From NCBI GenBank assembly GCA_910585735.1, contig CAJUEU010000001.1, forward strand, positions 68,028 to 98,147: a DNA stretch of 30,120 bases, given 5' to 3'. Position numbers and translations under genes: made by a program. The notes beneath the pieces were generated by a model. That model was not told the DNA's origin, ran no database searches, and was given only the letters and a program-made list of their open reading frames with translations. This document shows, one piece after another, positions 20,971 to 28,565 of the stretch. This DNA is from an uncultured Oscillospiraceae bacterium (GTDB lineage Bacteria; Bacillota; Clostridia; Oscillospirales; Oscillospiraceae). Position 1 is the first letter of the stretch. Every line of letters begins with the position of its first letter.

Positions 20971-22101
20971 ATGAAGAAGATTTTGGGTGTTCTTCTGGCC
21001 TTTTCTCTGTTGTGCCCCGCTTGCTTTGCGGCAGATGTGCCATCCGTTTCAGCGGCGTCCGCTATTTTAGTAGATGCCGGAAGTGGGCGGATCCTATACG
21101 AGAAAGACGCTTATACTCAGCGCTCTATCGCAAGCACCACAAAGCTAATGACAGCCCTGGTAGCGGTGGAATCTACGCCGGATCTGTCCAAAGTGATCAC
21201 TATTTCTGCGGAGCACTGGGTAGAAGGGACGTCCATGTATCTCAAACCAGGTGAGGAGATCACACTGGAGGAGTTGCTTTACGGTTTACTTCTGCAATCC
21301 GGGAATGATGCAGCTATGGCTATCGCCACAGGCTGTGCTGGCGAGGTAGAAACTTTTGTGGGTTGGATGAACCAGTGGGCAGAAGAATTGGGTATGGAGA
21401 ATACTCATTTTGCGAACCCCAGCGGTTTGGACGAGGATGGGCACTATTCTACCGCCTATGATATGTCTTTGCTGGCTCGTGCGGTTTTGGAAAATGAGAT
21501 ATTGCGGGAGATCGTAGCGACGAAGACTGCAACGAAGGCAGGACGCAGCCTGAAAAATCATAACAAGCTTCTTTGGCAATATGAAGGCTGCGAGGGTATG
21601 AAAACCGGCTATACCAGTGAAGCTGGACGAACGCTGGTGTCCTGTGCCCGGCGGGGGGAGCAGACTTTGATCTGCGTCACACTGAAGGATCCCAATGATT
21701 GGCTGGATCATGCTTCATTGTTTGATTATGGTTTTCAAGCGTTTCCTCTCCATCTGCTGGCCAGACAGGGGAAGGAATACAGAGCCCTTCCTGTTTCGGG
21801 AAGTATTTTACCTTTGGTCCAGGTAGAGACAGCCAAAGAGGTGGTTTATCCTTTGGCGGCCAATGAGCGGGTGAAGGTAACTGTCACATTGCCCCAAGGG
21901 GTTGAGGCGCCGGTCACAGCGGGGATGGTGGCAGGAAAGCTTACGTTTTCATTGAATGAGGAAGTGATTGGTGAAACAGAGCTCCTCTATTCTGCTGAGA
22001 TACCAAAGAATACTGCGGAGCCTTCTCTGCTGCAGAGGGTCAGAAGCTATTTGAGCGGGGAGGAGCAGACCGCTTTTTGGGAGAGAACATTTCTTTTTTG
22101 A
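20971..22101 (+). CDS. D-alanyl-D-alanine carboxypeptidase, DacF-like (family S11)
   Basis: A 376-residue exported penicillin-binding protein that trims the terminal D-Ala of peptidoglycan stem peptides. A signal peptide (KKILGVLLAFSLLCPACFA, cleavage near Ala20) is followed by the active-site motifs S55-TTK58, S110-GN112 and K211-TG213, in the S11 order. The C-terminal beta domain from about residue 265 is also present. In Bacillus, DacF works in the forespore and modifies spore cortex cross-linking; assignment to DacF rather than another S11 enzyme rests on the ytfJ context. Start ATG 20971 has GGGGAGG 9 bases upstream; the in-frame ATG at 20929 is rejected. A terminator hairpin follows. 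Confidence 0.9.
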   Translation: MKKILGVLLAFSLLCPACFAADVPSVSAASAILVDAGSGRILYEKDAYTQRSIASTTKLMTALVAVESTPDLSKVITISAEHWVEGTSMYLKPGEEITLEELLYGLLLQSGNDAAMAIATGCAGEVETFVGWMNQWAEELGMENTHFANPSGLDEDGHYSTAYDMSLLARAVLENEILREIVATKTATKAGRSLKNHNKLLWQYEGCEGMKTGYTSEAGRTLVSCARRGEQTLICVTLKDPNDWLDHASLFDYGFQAFPLHLLARQGKEYRALPVSGSILPLVQVETAKEVVYPLAANERVKVTVTLPQGVEAPVTAGMVAGKLTFSLNEEVIGETELLYSAEIPKNTAEPSLLQRVRSYLSGEEQTAFWERTFLF

Positions 22102-22106
22102 GAAGG

Positions 22107-22136
22107 AAGGGGCGGCCCTTGGCCGTCCCTTATTTC
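22107..22136 (+). terminator. Probable terminator after the DacF-like gene
   Basis: An 11-bp stem (22107-22117 with 22121-22131), one G-U pair, loop CTT, and a T-poor tail (ATTTCT). Moderately strong. Confidence 0.6.
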
Positions 22137-22159
22137 TACAAGAGAGAGGAGGAACAGGA

Positions 22160-22864
22160 TTGGAAGAACGATTGCAAAAATTGCTTTCATCAGCGGGAAT
22201 ATGCTCCAGACGAAAGGCGGAAGAGTACATTAGCGCAGGACATGTAAAGGTAAATAACATAACGGCAAAGCTGGGGGATAAGGCGGATCCCGAAAAAGAC
22301 CGGGTGACGGTAGATGGCCGCCCGCTTCAGGTACAAAGTGAAACTGTTTGGATCATGCTTCATAAGCCGAGGGGTTATGTGACTACTTTGTCGGATGAAA
22401 AGGGGAGAAGAACCGCTGCCCAGTTGGTTGAGAATTGCGGCTTTCGGGTGTGGCCTGTAGGGCGTCTGGACATGGATTCGGAGGGACTTTTGATTTTTAC
22501 CAACGACGGGGATGGGACACATGGGCTTCTCCACCCAAGTCATCGGGTTGAGAAGGAATATGAAGTGACTGTGCGGGGAGACATAGAACAGGCAAATTCC
22601 GTTTTATGTGGCTCTTTGGAGTTAGACGGTCAGCGTTTGGCACCTGCGAAGGTCAGAATCATACGAAAGGAGAGAGGCGGTGGGCTTCTTTCTGTGGTGA
22701 TACACGAGGGAAAAAACCGGCAGGTAAGGAGGATGTGCGCCATAGCGGGGCTGGAGGTCAAGCGGCTGAAGCGGGTCCGGGAAGGAACGCTTCTGTTGGG
22801 AGACCTGCCGGCAGGAAAATGGAGAAGGCTGAGCAAAGCGGAAATAGACAGTCTGCTTGTGTAA
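22160..22864 (+). CDS. RluB/RsuA family rRNA pseudouridine synthase
   Basis: A 234-residue enzyme that isomerises uridine in ribosomal RNA to pseudouridine. An N-terminal S4 RNA-binding domain (about residues 2-48; MEERLQKLLSSAGICSRRKA) precedes the catalytic domain: MLHKPRGYVTTLSDEKGR, catalytic aspartate in VGRLDMDSEGLLIFTNDG (Asp104), then HEGKNRQVRRMCAIAG near the C-terminus. RluB in Bacillus modifies 23S rRNA; RsuA-like members act on 16S, so the exact target is not certain. It starts with TTG 22160, since GGAGG is 7 bases upstream and no ATG is available. It stands alone between terminator and the next promoter. Confidence 0.93.
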   Translation: MEERLQKLLSSAGICSRRKAEEYISAGHVKVNNITAKLGDKADPEKDRVTVDGRPLQVQSETVWIMLHKPRGYVTTLSDEKGRRTAAQLVENCGFRVWPVGRLDMDSEGLLIFTNDGDGTHGLLHPSHRVEKEYEVTVRGDIEQANSVLCGSLELDGQRLAPAKVRIIRKERGGGLLSVVIHEGKNRQVRRMCAIAGLEVKRLKRVREGTLLLGDLPAGKWRRLSKAEIDSLLV

Positions 22865-22904
22865 AAATTTTGCGCAATGAAAAAGGAAAACTTGCAAAAA
22901 ACTG

Positions 22905-22933
22905 TTGCTTTTCCCGGGGAATACAGCTATGAT
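22905..22933 (+). promoter_or_regulatory. Promoter of the rpiR-cmk-plsC-ispH/rpsA operon
   Basis: TTGCTT (22905-22910), 17 bases, and TATGAT (22928-22933). Start near 22940 gives a leader of about 37 bases to ATG 22977. Confidence 0.65.
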
Positions 22934-22976
22934 AGAATTTGCTGAATTTTAATGAATGCTTCCGCGGAGGTTGCCC

Positions 22977-23843
22977 ATGACAAAAGATATTTTGGTAGAC
23001 ATCAAAGAGAGACTGCCGACCTTTTCCAAGGGACAGAAAAGGATTGGAAATTACATCCTGAGCAGCTACAGCCGTGCGGCCTATATGACGGCGCATAAGC
23101 TGGGGCAGCAGGTCAATGTCAGTGAATCCACCGTGGTCCGTTTTGCTACGGAACTGGGCTATGAAGGGTATCCCAGCATGCAGAAAGCGTTGCAGGAAAT
23201 GATCCGTAACAAGCTTACTACCCTTCAGCGGCTGGAGGTTTCTCACGAACGTATCATCAACAATGAGGACGTTCTGTCGATGGTCATGCATGCGGATGCG
23301 GAAAATATCCGCATGACGTTGGAGGGTGTAAATAAGGAGAGCTTCGATCAGGTCGTGCGGGCCATTCTTTCCGCACGAAAGGTATACATCGTCGGGATCC
23401 GTTCTGCGTCGGCTATTGCGGAGTTTTTAGGATTTTATCTCAATATGGCTCTGGATAATGTGGTAGTGGTCCATATCAATTCGTTCAGCGAGGTTTTTGA
23501 GCAAATATTTCGCATTGGTGAAGGCGATATCCTCCTCGGAATCAGCTTTCCGCGATATTCAAAAAGAACGGTTAAAACCATGCGCTATGCCAAGGCTCAG
23601 GGTGCCACTACAGTGGCGATCACGGACAGTGCGCTCTCTCCCTTGGCTGAGCTGGCGGATCATACATTGCAGGCTAAGAGTGATATGATTTCTTTTGTAG
23701 ATTCTCTCGTGGCGCCGCTTTCTTTGGTCAATGCGTTGATCACTGCGGTGAGCCGGCAAAGAGATGAGGAGCTTACCGGGACCTTTGACAAACTGGAGCA
23801 GATTTGGGACGAGTATGAGGTCTTTGAGAAAACCGATGCATGA
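22977..23843 (+). CDS. MurR/RpiR family transcriptional regulator
   Basis: A 288-residue regulator. The N-terminal HTH_6 domain (about 1-77) reads LPTFSKGQKRIGNYILSSY and later NVSESTVVRFATELGYEGY, the recognition-helix area; the C-terminal SIS domain (about 125-255; ARKVYIVGIRSASAIAEFLGFYL) binds phosphosugars in relatives. The ligand and targets are unknown; no sugar gene adjoins. ATG 22977 follows GCGGAGG by 6 bases; the earlier in-frame start at 22956 has no such site. Its last 8 bases overlap the flavoprotein gene, so it is likely in one transcript with cmk and plsC. Confidence 0.88.
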   Translation: MTKDILVDIKERLPTFSKGQKRIGNYILSSYSRAAYMTAHKLGQQVNVSESTVVRFATELGYEGYPSMQKALQEMIRNKLTTLQRLEVSHERIINNEDVLSMVMHADAENIRMTLEGVNKESFDQVVRAILSARKVYIVGIRSASAIAEFLGFYLNMALDNVVVVHINSFSEVFEQIFRIGEGDILLGISFPRYSKRTVKTMRYAKAQGATTVAITDSALSPLAELADHTLQAKSDMISFVDSLVAPLSLVNALITAVSRQRDEELTGTFDKLEQIWDEYEVFEKTDA

Positions 23844-25086
23844 TGTTGTTGTGATTGGCGGCGGTGCGGCAGGCTGCATGGCGGCCTTGGCGGCTGCCGA
23901 GCAGGGTGCGAAGGTCCTTCTTCTGGAGCGAAATCCCAAAATTGGCCGGAAGCTGTATATTACAGGCAAGGGCAGATGCAATGTGACGAACTGTTGTGAT
24001 GTAGCTCAGTGCATGAACAACATTCCAAGAAACGGCAGATTTTTGTTTAGTGCATTGACAAGGTTTCCGCCGGATCAGGTCATGGGATTTTTTGAGGACT
24101 TGGGGGTTCCGTTGAAGGTTGAACGGGGAAACCGGGTTTTTCCAGAGTCAGACAAGGCGGCGGATATTATTGACGCGCTTTTACGTGCCTTACGGTATAG
24201 AGGCGTAAGCTTGCGGCAAGAACGCGCAAATGGTTTGGAGATCAAGCAGGATACTCTTTCTGCGGTCAAAGTGGAGGGAAGAGAGGCATATCCCTGTAAA
24301 GCGACAATCCTTGCGACAGGAGGCTGCTCTTATCCGGGAACTGGCTCCACTGGGGACGGTTACAGTATGGCGCGGGAGGCGGGACATACCGTTCGTTCCT
24401 GTAGAGGCTCCCTTGTTCCTCTGGAGGCGGGTAACTGTGCGCCTATGCAGGGCCTGTCCTTACGCAATGTGGAATTGGCGTTGGTGAACGGCGCAGGAAA
24501 GATTCTTTTCCGTGAGCAGGGAGAGCTACTGTTTACCCATTTTGGTCTTTCTGGTCCTTTGGTCCTCAGCGCCAGTGCCCATATGGAGGAGGGAATGGGA
24601 CCGTATACTGTTCGGCTGGATCTGAAGCCGGCCCTGGACCAGCAAACCCTGGACTGCCGGTTAGTACGGGAGCTGACTGAGGGGGCCAATAAAACGCTTC
24701 GGCATATTTTGGAGAAACTGGAGCCCAAAAGCTTGATCCCTCTTATTTTGGAGCAGTCCAAACTGTCTGGCGAAGAGAAGGGCAATAGTGTGACCAAGGT
24801 CCAGCGAAAGAGCCTGCTGGAGACATTGAAGAGCTTTGATATTCCGATCACCGGCCTACGCCCGGTGTCCGAGGCAATTGTGACTTCCGGCGGAGTCATG
24901 GTGAATGAGGTGTCGCCTAAGGATATGAGCTCAAAATGCTGTAAAGGGCTTTTCTTTGCGGGGGAGCTTCTGGATGTGGACGGATATACCGGGGGTTTTA
25001 ATCTTCAGATCGCATGGGCAACAGGACGAGCGGCTGGACTGGGCGCCGCAGCTTTTTGTGAGGGAGATGAGGAGAATGGAATATAA
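23836..25086 (+). CDS. HI0933/YhiN-like FAD-dependent oxidoreductase
   Basis: A 416-residue flavoprotein. The dinucleotide-binding GGGAAGCMAALAA (from residue 8) follows the first strand VVVIGG, then RKLYITGKGRCNVTN, ATGGCSYPGTGSTGDGY, and the C-terminal FAD clamp GELLDVDGYTGGFNLQIAWATGRAAG. These are all typical of the HI0933 family of unknown substrate. ATG 23836 overlaps the regulator gene by 8 bases and no strong Shine-Dalgarno is present, so translation is probably coupled. It overlaps the next gene (cmk) by 11 bases. The physiological reaction is unknown. Confidence 0.9.
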   Translation: MHDVVVIGGGAAGCMAALAAAEQGAKVLLLERNPKIGRKLYITGKGRCNVTNCCDVAQCMNNIPRNGRFLFSALTRFPPDQVMGFFEDLGVPLKVERGNRVFPESDKAADIIDALLRALRYRGVSLRQERANGLEIKQDTLSAVKVEGREAYPCKATILATGGCSYPGTGSTGDGYSMAREAGHTVRSCRGSLVPLEAGNCAPMQGLSLRNVELALVNGAGKILFREQGELLFTHFGLSGPLVLSASAHMEEGMGPYTVRLDLKPALDQQTLDCRLVRELTEGANKTLRHILEKLEPKSLIPLILEQSKLSGEEKGNSVTKVQRKSLLETLKSFDIPITGLRPVSEAIVTSGGVMVNEVSPKDMSSKCCKGLFFAGELLDVDGYTGGFNLQIAWATGRAAGLGAAAFCEGDEENGI

Positions 25087-25750
25087 AAGTATTGCGATCG
25101 ACGGCCCCTCTGGAGCTGGAAAGAGCACGATGGCAAAGCGGCTTGCTACAGCCCTTGGGTACCTATATGTGGATACTGGAGCGATCTATCGGACGTTAGG
25201 ACTATTTGCGTTGAAACGCGGAGTTGATCCAGGGTGTGAGCGGGAGGTACTTCCGTTGTTGCCCCAGGCTAAGATCAAAATGGCCTATGGAGAGGATGGC
25301 TTTCAGCACATGTATTTGGGTGGGGAAGATGTGACCGATGAGATCCGCCGCCCGGAGGTGTCCACTGCAGCTTCAAAGATATCCGCTATCCCGGAGGTTC
25401 GGGATTTTTTACTGGGGATGCAGCGGGACATGGCGAAAAAAAATAATGTAATTATGGATGGGCGTGACATTGGAACTGTGGTGCTTCCAAAGGCCGACGC
25501 GAAGATTTTCCTGATGGCAACGCCGGAAGCCAGAGCGCAGCGGCGTTATGCGGAGCTACTGGAGCGGGGGATGCAGGTTGAGTACGAGAACGTATTTCAC
25601 GATATTCTGGAGCGGGATGCCCGGGATTCTGGTCGCTCTGCCGCACCGTTGAAACGGGCTGAGGATGCGGTGCTGGTAGATACGACAGAGCATTCTTTGG
25701 AGGAAAGTTTTCAGATCCTACTCCGAACGGTTCAGGAGAGATTGAGATGA
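25076..25750 (+). CDS. cmk: Cytidylate kinase
   Basis: A 224-residue NMP kinase that phosphorylates CMP and dCMP with ATP. P-loop G10-PSGAGKS17 and the CMP/dCMP-recognition region with MDGRDIGTVVLPKADAKIFL are diagnostic, as are YVDTGAIYRTLGLFAL and the ARDSGRSAAPLKRAEDAVLVDT tail. AGGGAG is 9 bases before ATG 25076; ATG 25067 would have it adjacent and is less likely. It overlaps the preceding gene by 11 bases and plsC by 4, part of a tight operon also seen in other Clostridia. Confidence 0.96.
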   Translation: MEYKSIAIDGPSGAGKSTMAKRLATALGYLYVDTGAIYRTLGLFALKRGVDPGCEREVLPLLPQAKIKMAYGEDGFQHMYLGGEDVTDEIRRPEVSTAASKISAIPEVRDFLLGMQRDMAKKNNVIMDGRDIGTVVLPKADAKIFLMATPEARAQRRYAELLERGMQVEYENVFHDILERDARDSGRSAAPLKRAEDAVLVDTTEHSLEESFQILLRTVQERLR

Positions 25751-26340
25751 AAACTGTATTTGCCATTCTGTATTGTATTATTTTTCCCTTTTTTAATCTT
25801 TTTCACCCCAGTAAGGCGGTCCATTGGGAGAATATTCCCCAGGGGGCGGCTTTGCTTTGCCCCAATCATACCCGGGCATCCGATCCGCTCTTTGTGGTCT
25901 TTGCCTTGGGGCTGAAGTACCGCCCTCAGGTGATGGCAAAGGCGGAGGTCATGAATGTTCCTATATTGGGTTGGCTGTTGGGAAAAGCGGGCGTTTTTGC
26001 GGTAAACCGGGGGAAATCCGATGTTGGGGCTATCAAACGGGCCATGAAATGTCTGAAGGAAGGGGAAAAGCTTCTCATGTTTCCCGAGGGGACCCGGAGC
26101 AAGGATGGCGATATGGGGGAGGGGAAAACTGGTGTGGCCATGCTTTCCCTTCGCACAGGCGCACCGATCGTTCCAATTTATATTCCCGCAAAGAAAACAT
26201 GGTTTCGTCGGACGCCTGTCGTGTTTGGAGAACCTTTTCTGCCTCAGGTTGAGGGCGGACGTGGAAACGCTGAGGATTATGTGCGGATCGCGGCGGAGCT
26301 GATGGAACGCATCGCGGCCTTGGAAGCGGAGGCCCAATGA
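25747..26340 (+). CDS. plsC: 1-acyl-sn-glycerol-3-phosphate acyltransferase
   Basis: A 197-residue acyltransferase that makes phosphatidic acid from lysophosphatidic acid in the membrane. The catalytic HX4D block is N40-HTRASD46, the substrate-binding block is FPEGTRS (112-118), and VNRGKSDV and VPIYIP supply further family blocks. One N-terminal hydrophobic segment (FAILYCIIFPFFNLF) anchors it. Its start overlaps the cmk stop and its stop overlaps the ispH start, each by 4 bases. Confidence 0.94.
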   Translation: MKTVFAILYCIIFPFFNLFHPSKAVHWENIPQGAALLCPNHTRASDPLFVVFALGLKYRPQVMAKAEVMNVPILGWLLGKAGVFAVNRGKSDVGAIKRAMKCLKEGEKLLMFPEGTRSKDGDMGEGKTGVAMLSLRTGAPIVPIYIPAKKTWFRRTPVVFGEPFLPQVEGGRGNAEDYVRIAAELMERIAALEAEAQ

Positions 26341-28358
26341 AAATTACGGTAGCGGAGACCGCAGGCTTTTGCTACGGTGTGAGCCGCGCGGTAAAGATGG
26401 CGCTGGAAGCGGCGGAGGGAACTGTGCCCTGTGTGATGCTGGGGCCGGTGATCCACAATCAGTCGGTTATTGACCATTTGCGAAGGGCTGGAGTGGAGAT
26501 GGTCCAGCAGGTGGGAGAGATCCCGGAGGAGAGCATGGTGATCCTCCGCTCTCACGGAGAGGGGCAAGAAGTTTATCAGGCGCTGAAAGCACGGGGAGCC
26601 CATGTGGTGGACACCACATGTCCTTTTGTTTCCAGGATCCACAGGCTGGTGAGGGAGGCCCAGGAGGAGGGGCGGCGGGTGATCATTATCGGTACGCCGG
26701 GCCATCCTGAGGTGGAAGCTATTGCCGGATGGTGTGATTCACCTCTGATTTTTTCTCAGGAGGCTGAGCTGGAAAAATTTTTTCTGGAGCACTCTGAATG
26801 GGCCAAAATCCCTGTTACCATGGTTTCTCAGACTACCTCCCCCCAAGAGATTTGGAAAAAATGCGTAAGTTTAGGAAAAAAACTGTGTACAAACCTTAAA
26901 TTTTTTGATACAATATGTAATGCTACCTGTGTCAGGCAATCTGAAGCCCAGAGATTAGCTGCCCAAAGCGACGCCGTGGTCGTGATCGGCGGGAAGAACA
27001 GTGCCAATACCCGACAGCTTTATGAGCTTTGCCGGAGGGCCTGTGCGGATACCATTTGGATCGAGGGAGCAGAGGAGCTGAGCACCGCCCAATTTGAAAA
27101 AAAGGGCATTGTGGCGATCACTGCGGGTGCATCAACACCTGTGTGGATCATAAAGGAGGTATATGACAAAATGAGCGTTGAAAACATGGAGATCGAGGAA
27201 TCCTTTGCGGAGCTGCTGGAAAAGTCGATCAAAACTTTGCATACGGGGGAGAAGGTCACCGGCGTGGTCACTGTGATCACACCGACTGAGATCCAGATCG
27301 ATCTTGGGACCAAGCATGCCGGTTATATTCCGGTGGACGAGTTGACCGACGATCCTACTGTTAAAGTTGAGGATCTGGTAAAGGTTGGCGAGGAGCTTGA
27401 AGTTTGCGTGGTCCGCGTCAATGACGCGGAGGGCGTGGTGACTTTGTCCAAGAAGCGGCTTGACTCTGTGAAGAGCTGGGACGATGTGGAGAAGGCCTGT
27501 GAGGATCATACCACGGTGGAAGGCGTTGTGACTGAGGAGAATAAGGGCGGTGTTGTGGTCAACATTAAGGGGGTTCGGGTCTTTGTTCCCGCGTCTCAGA
27601 CCGGGGTGCCCCGTGAGACGCCTCTTACCGAGCTGTTGAAGCAGAAGGTCAGACTTCGTATTACCGAGGTCAACCGTGCCCGCCGGCGTGTGGTGGGCTC
27701 CATTCGGGCTGTGACCGCCGCTGAGCGTGCTGAAAAGTCCGCTGAGGTTTGGAATGCCATTGAGGAGGGAAAGCACTACCGCGGCGTGGTGAAGTCCCTC
27801 ACCTCCTATGGCGCTTTTGTGGACATTGGCGGAGTAGACGGCATGGTCCACATTTCTGAGTTGTCCTGGGGCAGGATCAAGCACCCATCTGAGGTGGTGA
27901 ACCCCGGTGACGAGGTGGATGTGTATATCCTTTCCTTTGATCCTGAGAAGCGGAAGATCTCGCTGGGTATGAAGGATCACAGCCAGGATCCTTGGGCGCA
28001 GTTTATTGAGAAGTATCAGGTGGGAGATACTGCCCAGGTTCGCATCGTTAAGCTGATGACCTTCGGCGCCTTCGCCGAAGTGATTCCCGGTGTGGATGGC
28101 CTGATCCATATTTCTCAGCTGGCGGACCGCCGTGTGGATAAACCCTCCGATGTTGTGAAGGAGGGAGATGTGGTGGAAGTGAAGATCACTGACATTGACA
28201 ACGATAAGAAGAAAATCTCTCTGTCCATCCGGGCCTTGGTTGAGGACTCTCAGCGCACTTCTGATGAGGGCGAGGAGGATGTGGTCGTGGCCAGTGCTGA
28301 TGGCGAGACCGTTGAAGTTGTCCCTGAGCTGATCCAGGAAGAGACCAAGGCGGAGTAA
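26337..28358 (+). CDS. ispH-rpsA: Fusion of HMBPP reductase (IspH) and ribosomal protein S1
   Basis: A 673-residue two-part protein. Residues 1-278 are IspH, the last enzyme of the MEP pathway, which reduces HMBPP to IPP and DMAPP: iron-sulfur cysteines C12 (GFCYGV), C95 (TTCPFV) and C194 (DTICNAT), plus VIHN, RSHG and SQTTSPQE. After residue 279 come four S1 RNA-binding domains at roughly 298-370, 385-455, 470-542 and 557-630, as in ribosomal protein S1, then an acidic tail. This fusion is known in several Clostridia. It begins in the ATGA overlapping plsC. At the junction a perfect AAAGGAGG precedes an in-frame ATG (27171), and an AT-rich promoter-like sequence lies at 26886-26914, so S1 may also be made alone. 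A strong terminator follows. Confidence 0.95.
   Translation: MKITVAETAGFCYGVSRAVKMALEAAEGTVPCVMLGPVIHNQSVIDHLRRAGVEMVQQVGEIPEESMVILRSHGEGQEVYQALKARGAHVVDTTCPFVSRIHRLVREAQEEGRRVIIIGTPGHPEVEAIAGWCDSPLIFSQEAELEKFFLEHSEWAKIPVTMVSQTTSPQEIWKKCVSLGKKLCTNLKFFDTICNATCVRQSEAQRLAAQSDAVVVIGGKNSANTRQLYELCRRACADTIWIEGAEELSTAQFEKKGIVAITAGASTPVWIIKEVYDKMSVENMEIEESFAELLEKSIKTLHTGEKVTGVVTVITPTEIQIDLGTKHAGYIPVDELTDDPTVKVEDLVKVGEELEVCVVRVNDAEGVVTLSKKRLDSVKSWDDVEKACEDHTTVEGVVTEENKGGVVVNIKGVRVFVPASQTGVPRETPLTELLKQKVRLRITEVNRARRRVVGSIRAVTAAERAEKSAEVWNAIEEGKHYRGVVKSLTSYGAFVDIGGVDGMVHISELSWGRIKHPSEVVNPGDEVDVYILSFDPEKRKISLGMKDHSQDPWAQFIEKYQVGDTAQVRIVKLMTFGAFAEVIPGVDGLIHISQLADRRVDKPSDVVKEGDVVEVKITDIDNDKKKISLSIRALVEDSQRTSDEGEEDVVVASADGETVEVVPELIQEETKAE
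26886..26914 (+). promoter_or_regulatory. Possible internal promoter within the IspH part
   Basis: TGTACA (26886-26891), 17 bases, and TACAAT (26909-26914), in a clearly AT-rich patch of an otherwise GC-balanced gene. It would transcribe the S1 half from near 26921. Confidence 0.4.
27152..27173 (+). promoter_or_regulatory. Internal ribosome binding site at the IspH/S1 junction
   Basis: AAAGGAGGT (27152-27160) precedes in-frame ATG 27171 (residue 279) by about 11 bases. Between them lies a three-codon frame ATG ACA AAA TGA (27163-27174) whose stop overlaps the ATG in ATGA. A complete Shine-Dalgarno inside a coding region, exactly at a domain boundary, suggests a second start for S1 alone. Confidence 0.65.
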
Positions 28359-28374
28359 TCCTGTTGAAACAATG

Positions 28375-28419
28375 AAAAAAGTACCCTCATTTTCTTGAAG
28401 AAAATGAGGGTACTTTTTT
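28375..28419 (+). terminator. Terminator after ispH-rpsA
   Basis: A perfect 20-bp stem (28375-28394 with 28400-28419), loop TTGAA, ending in six T residues. The sequence is symmetrical, with A-rich bases on the 5' side, so it could also act on the minus strand. Confidence 0.95.
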
Positions 28420-28439
28420 CCAAAGATAAAAGTTTTTTC

Positions 28440-28468
28440 TTGTGGGATGGAGTGGAATGTACTATAAT
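28440..28468 (+). promoter_or_regulatory. Promoter of ispDF
   Basis: TTGTGG (28440-28445), 17 bases, and a perfect TATAAT (28463-28468). Start near 28475 leaves a leader of about 90 bases before GTG 28566. Confidence 0.65.
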
Positions 28469-28565
28469 CAAAGCGAAGGTAAAATTTGAGACATGAACAC
28501 TTTTAAAGTGAAATATAGAGTAAATGTGGACAAGAAAAGCCGATGAACAGGATGGGGGGAGAACG

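Noticed and set aside
28061..28080. Perfect 8-bp hairpin with CCTT loop in the fourth S1 domain
   Set aside because: It encodes conserved TFGAFAEV codons of an S1 domain, so codon choice explains it.
28524..28565. ATG 28524 as ispD start
   Set aside because: It has no good Shine-Dalgarno and the 14 extra residues are polar and unlike IspD; GTG 28566 fits better.
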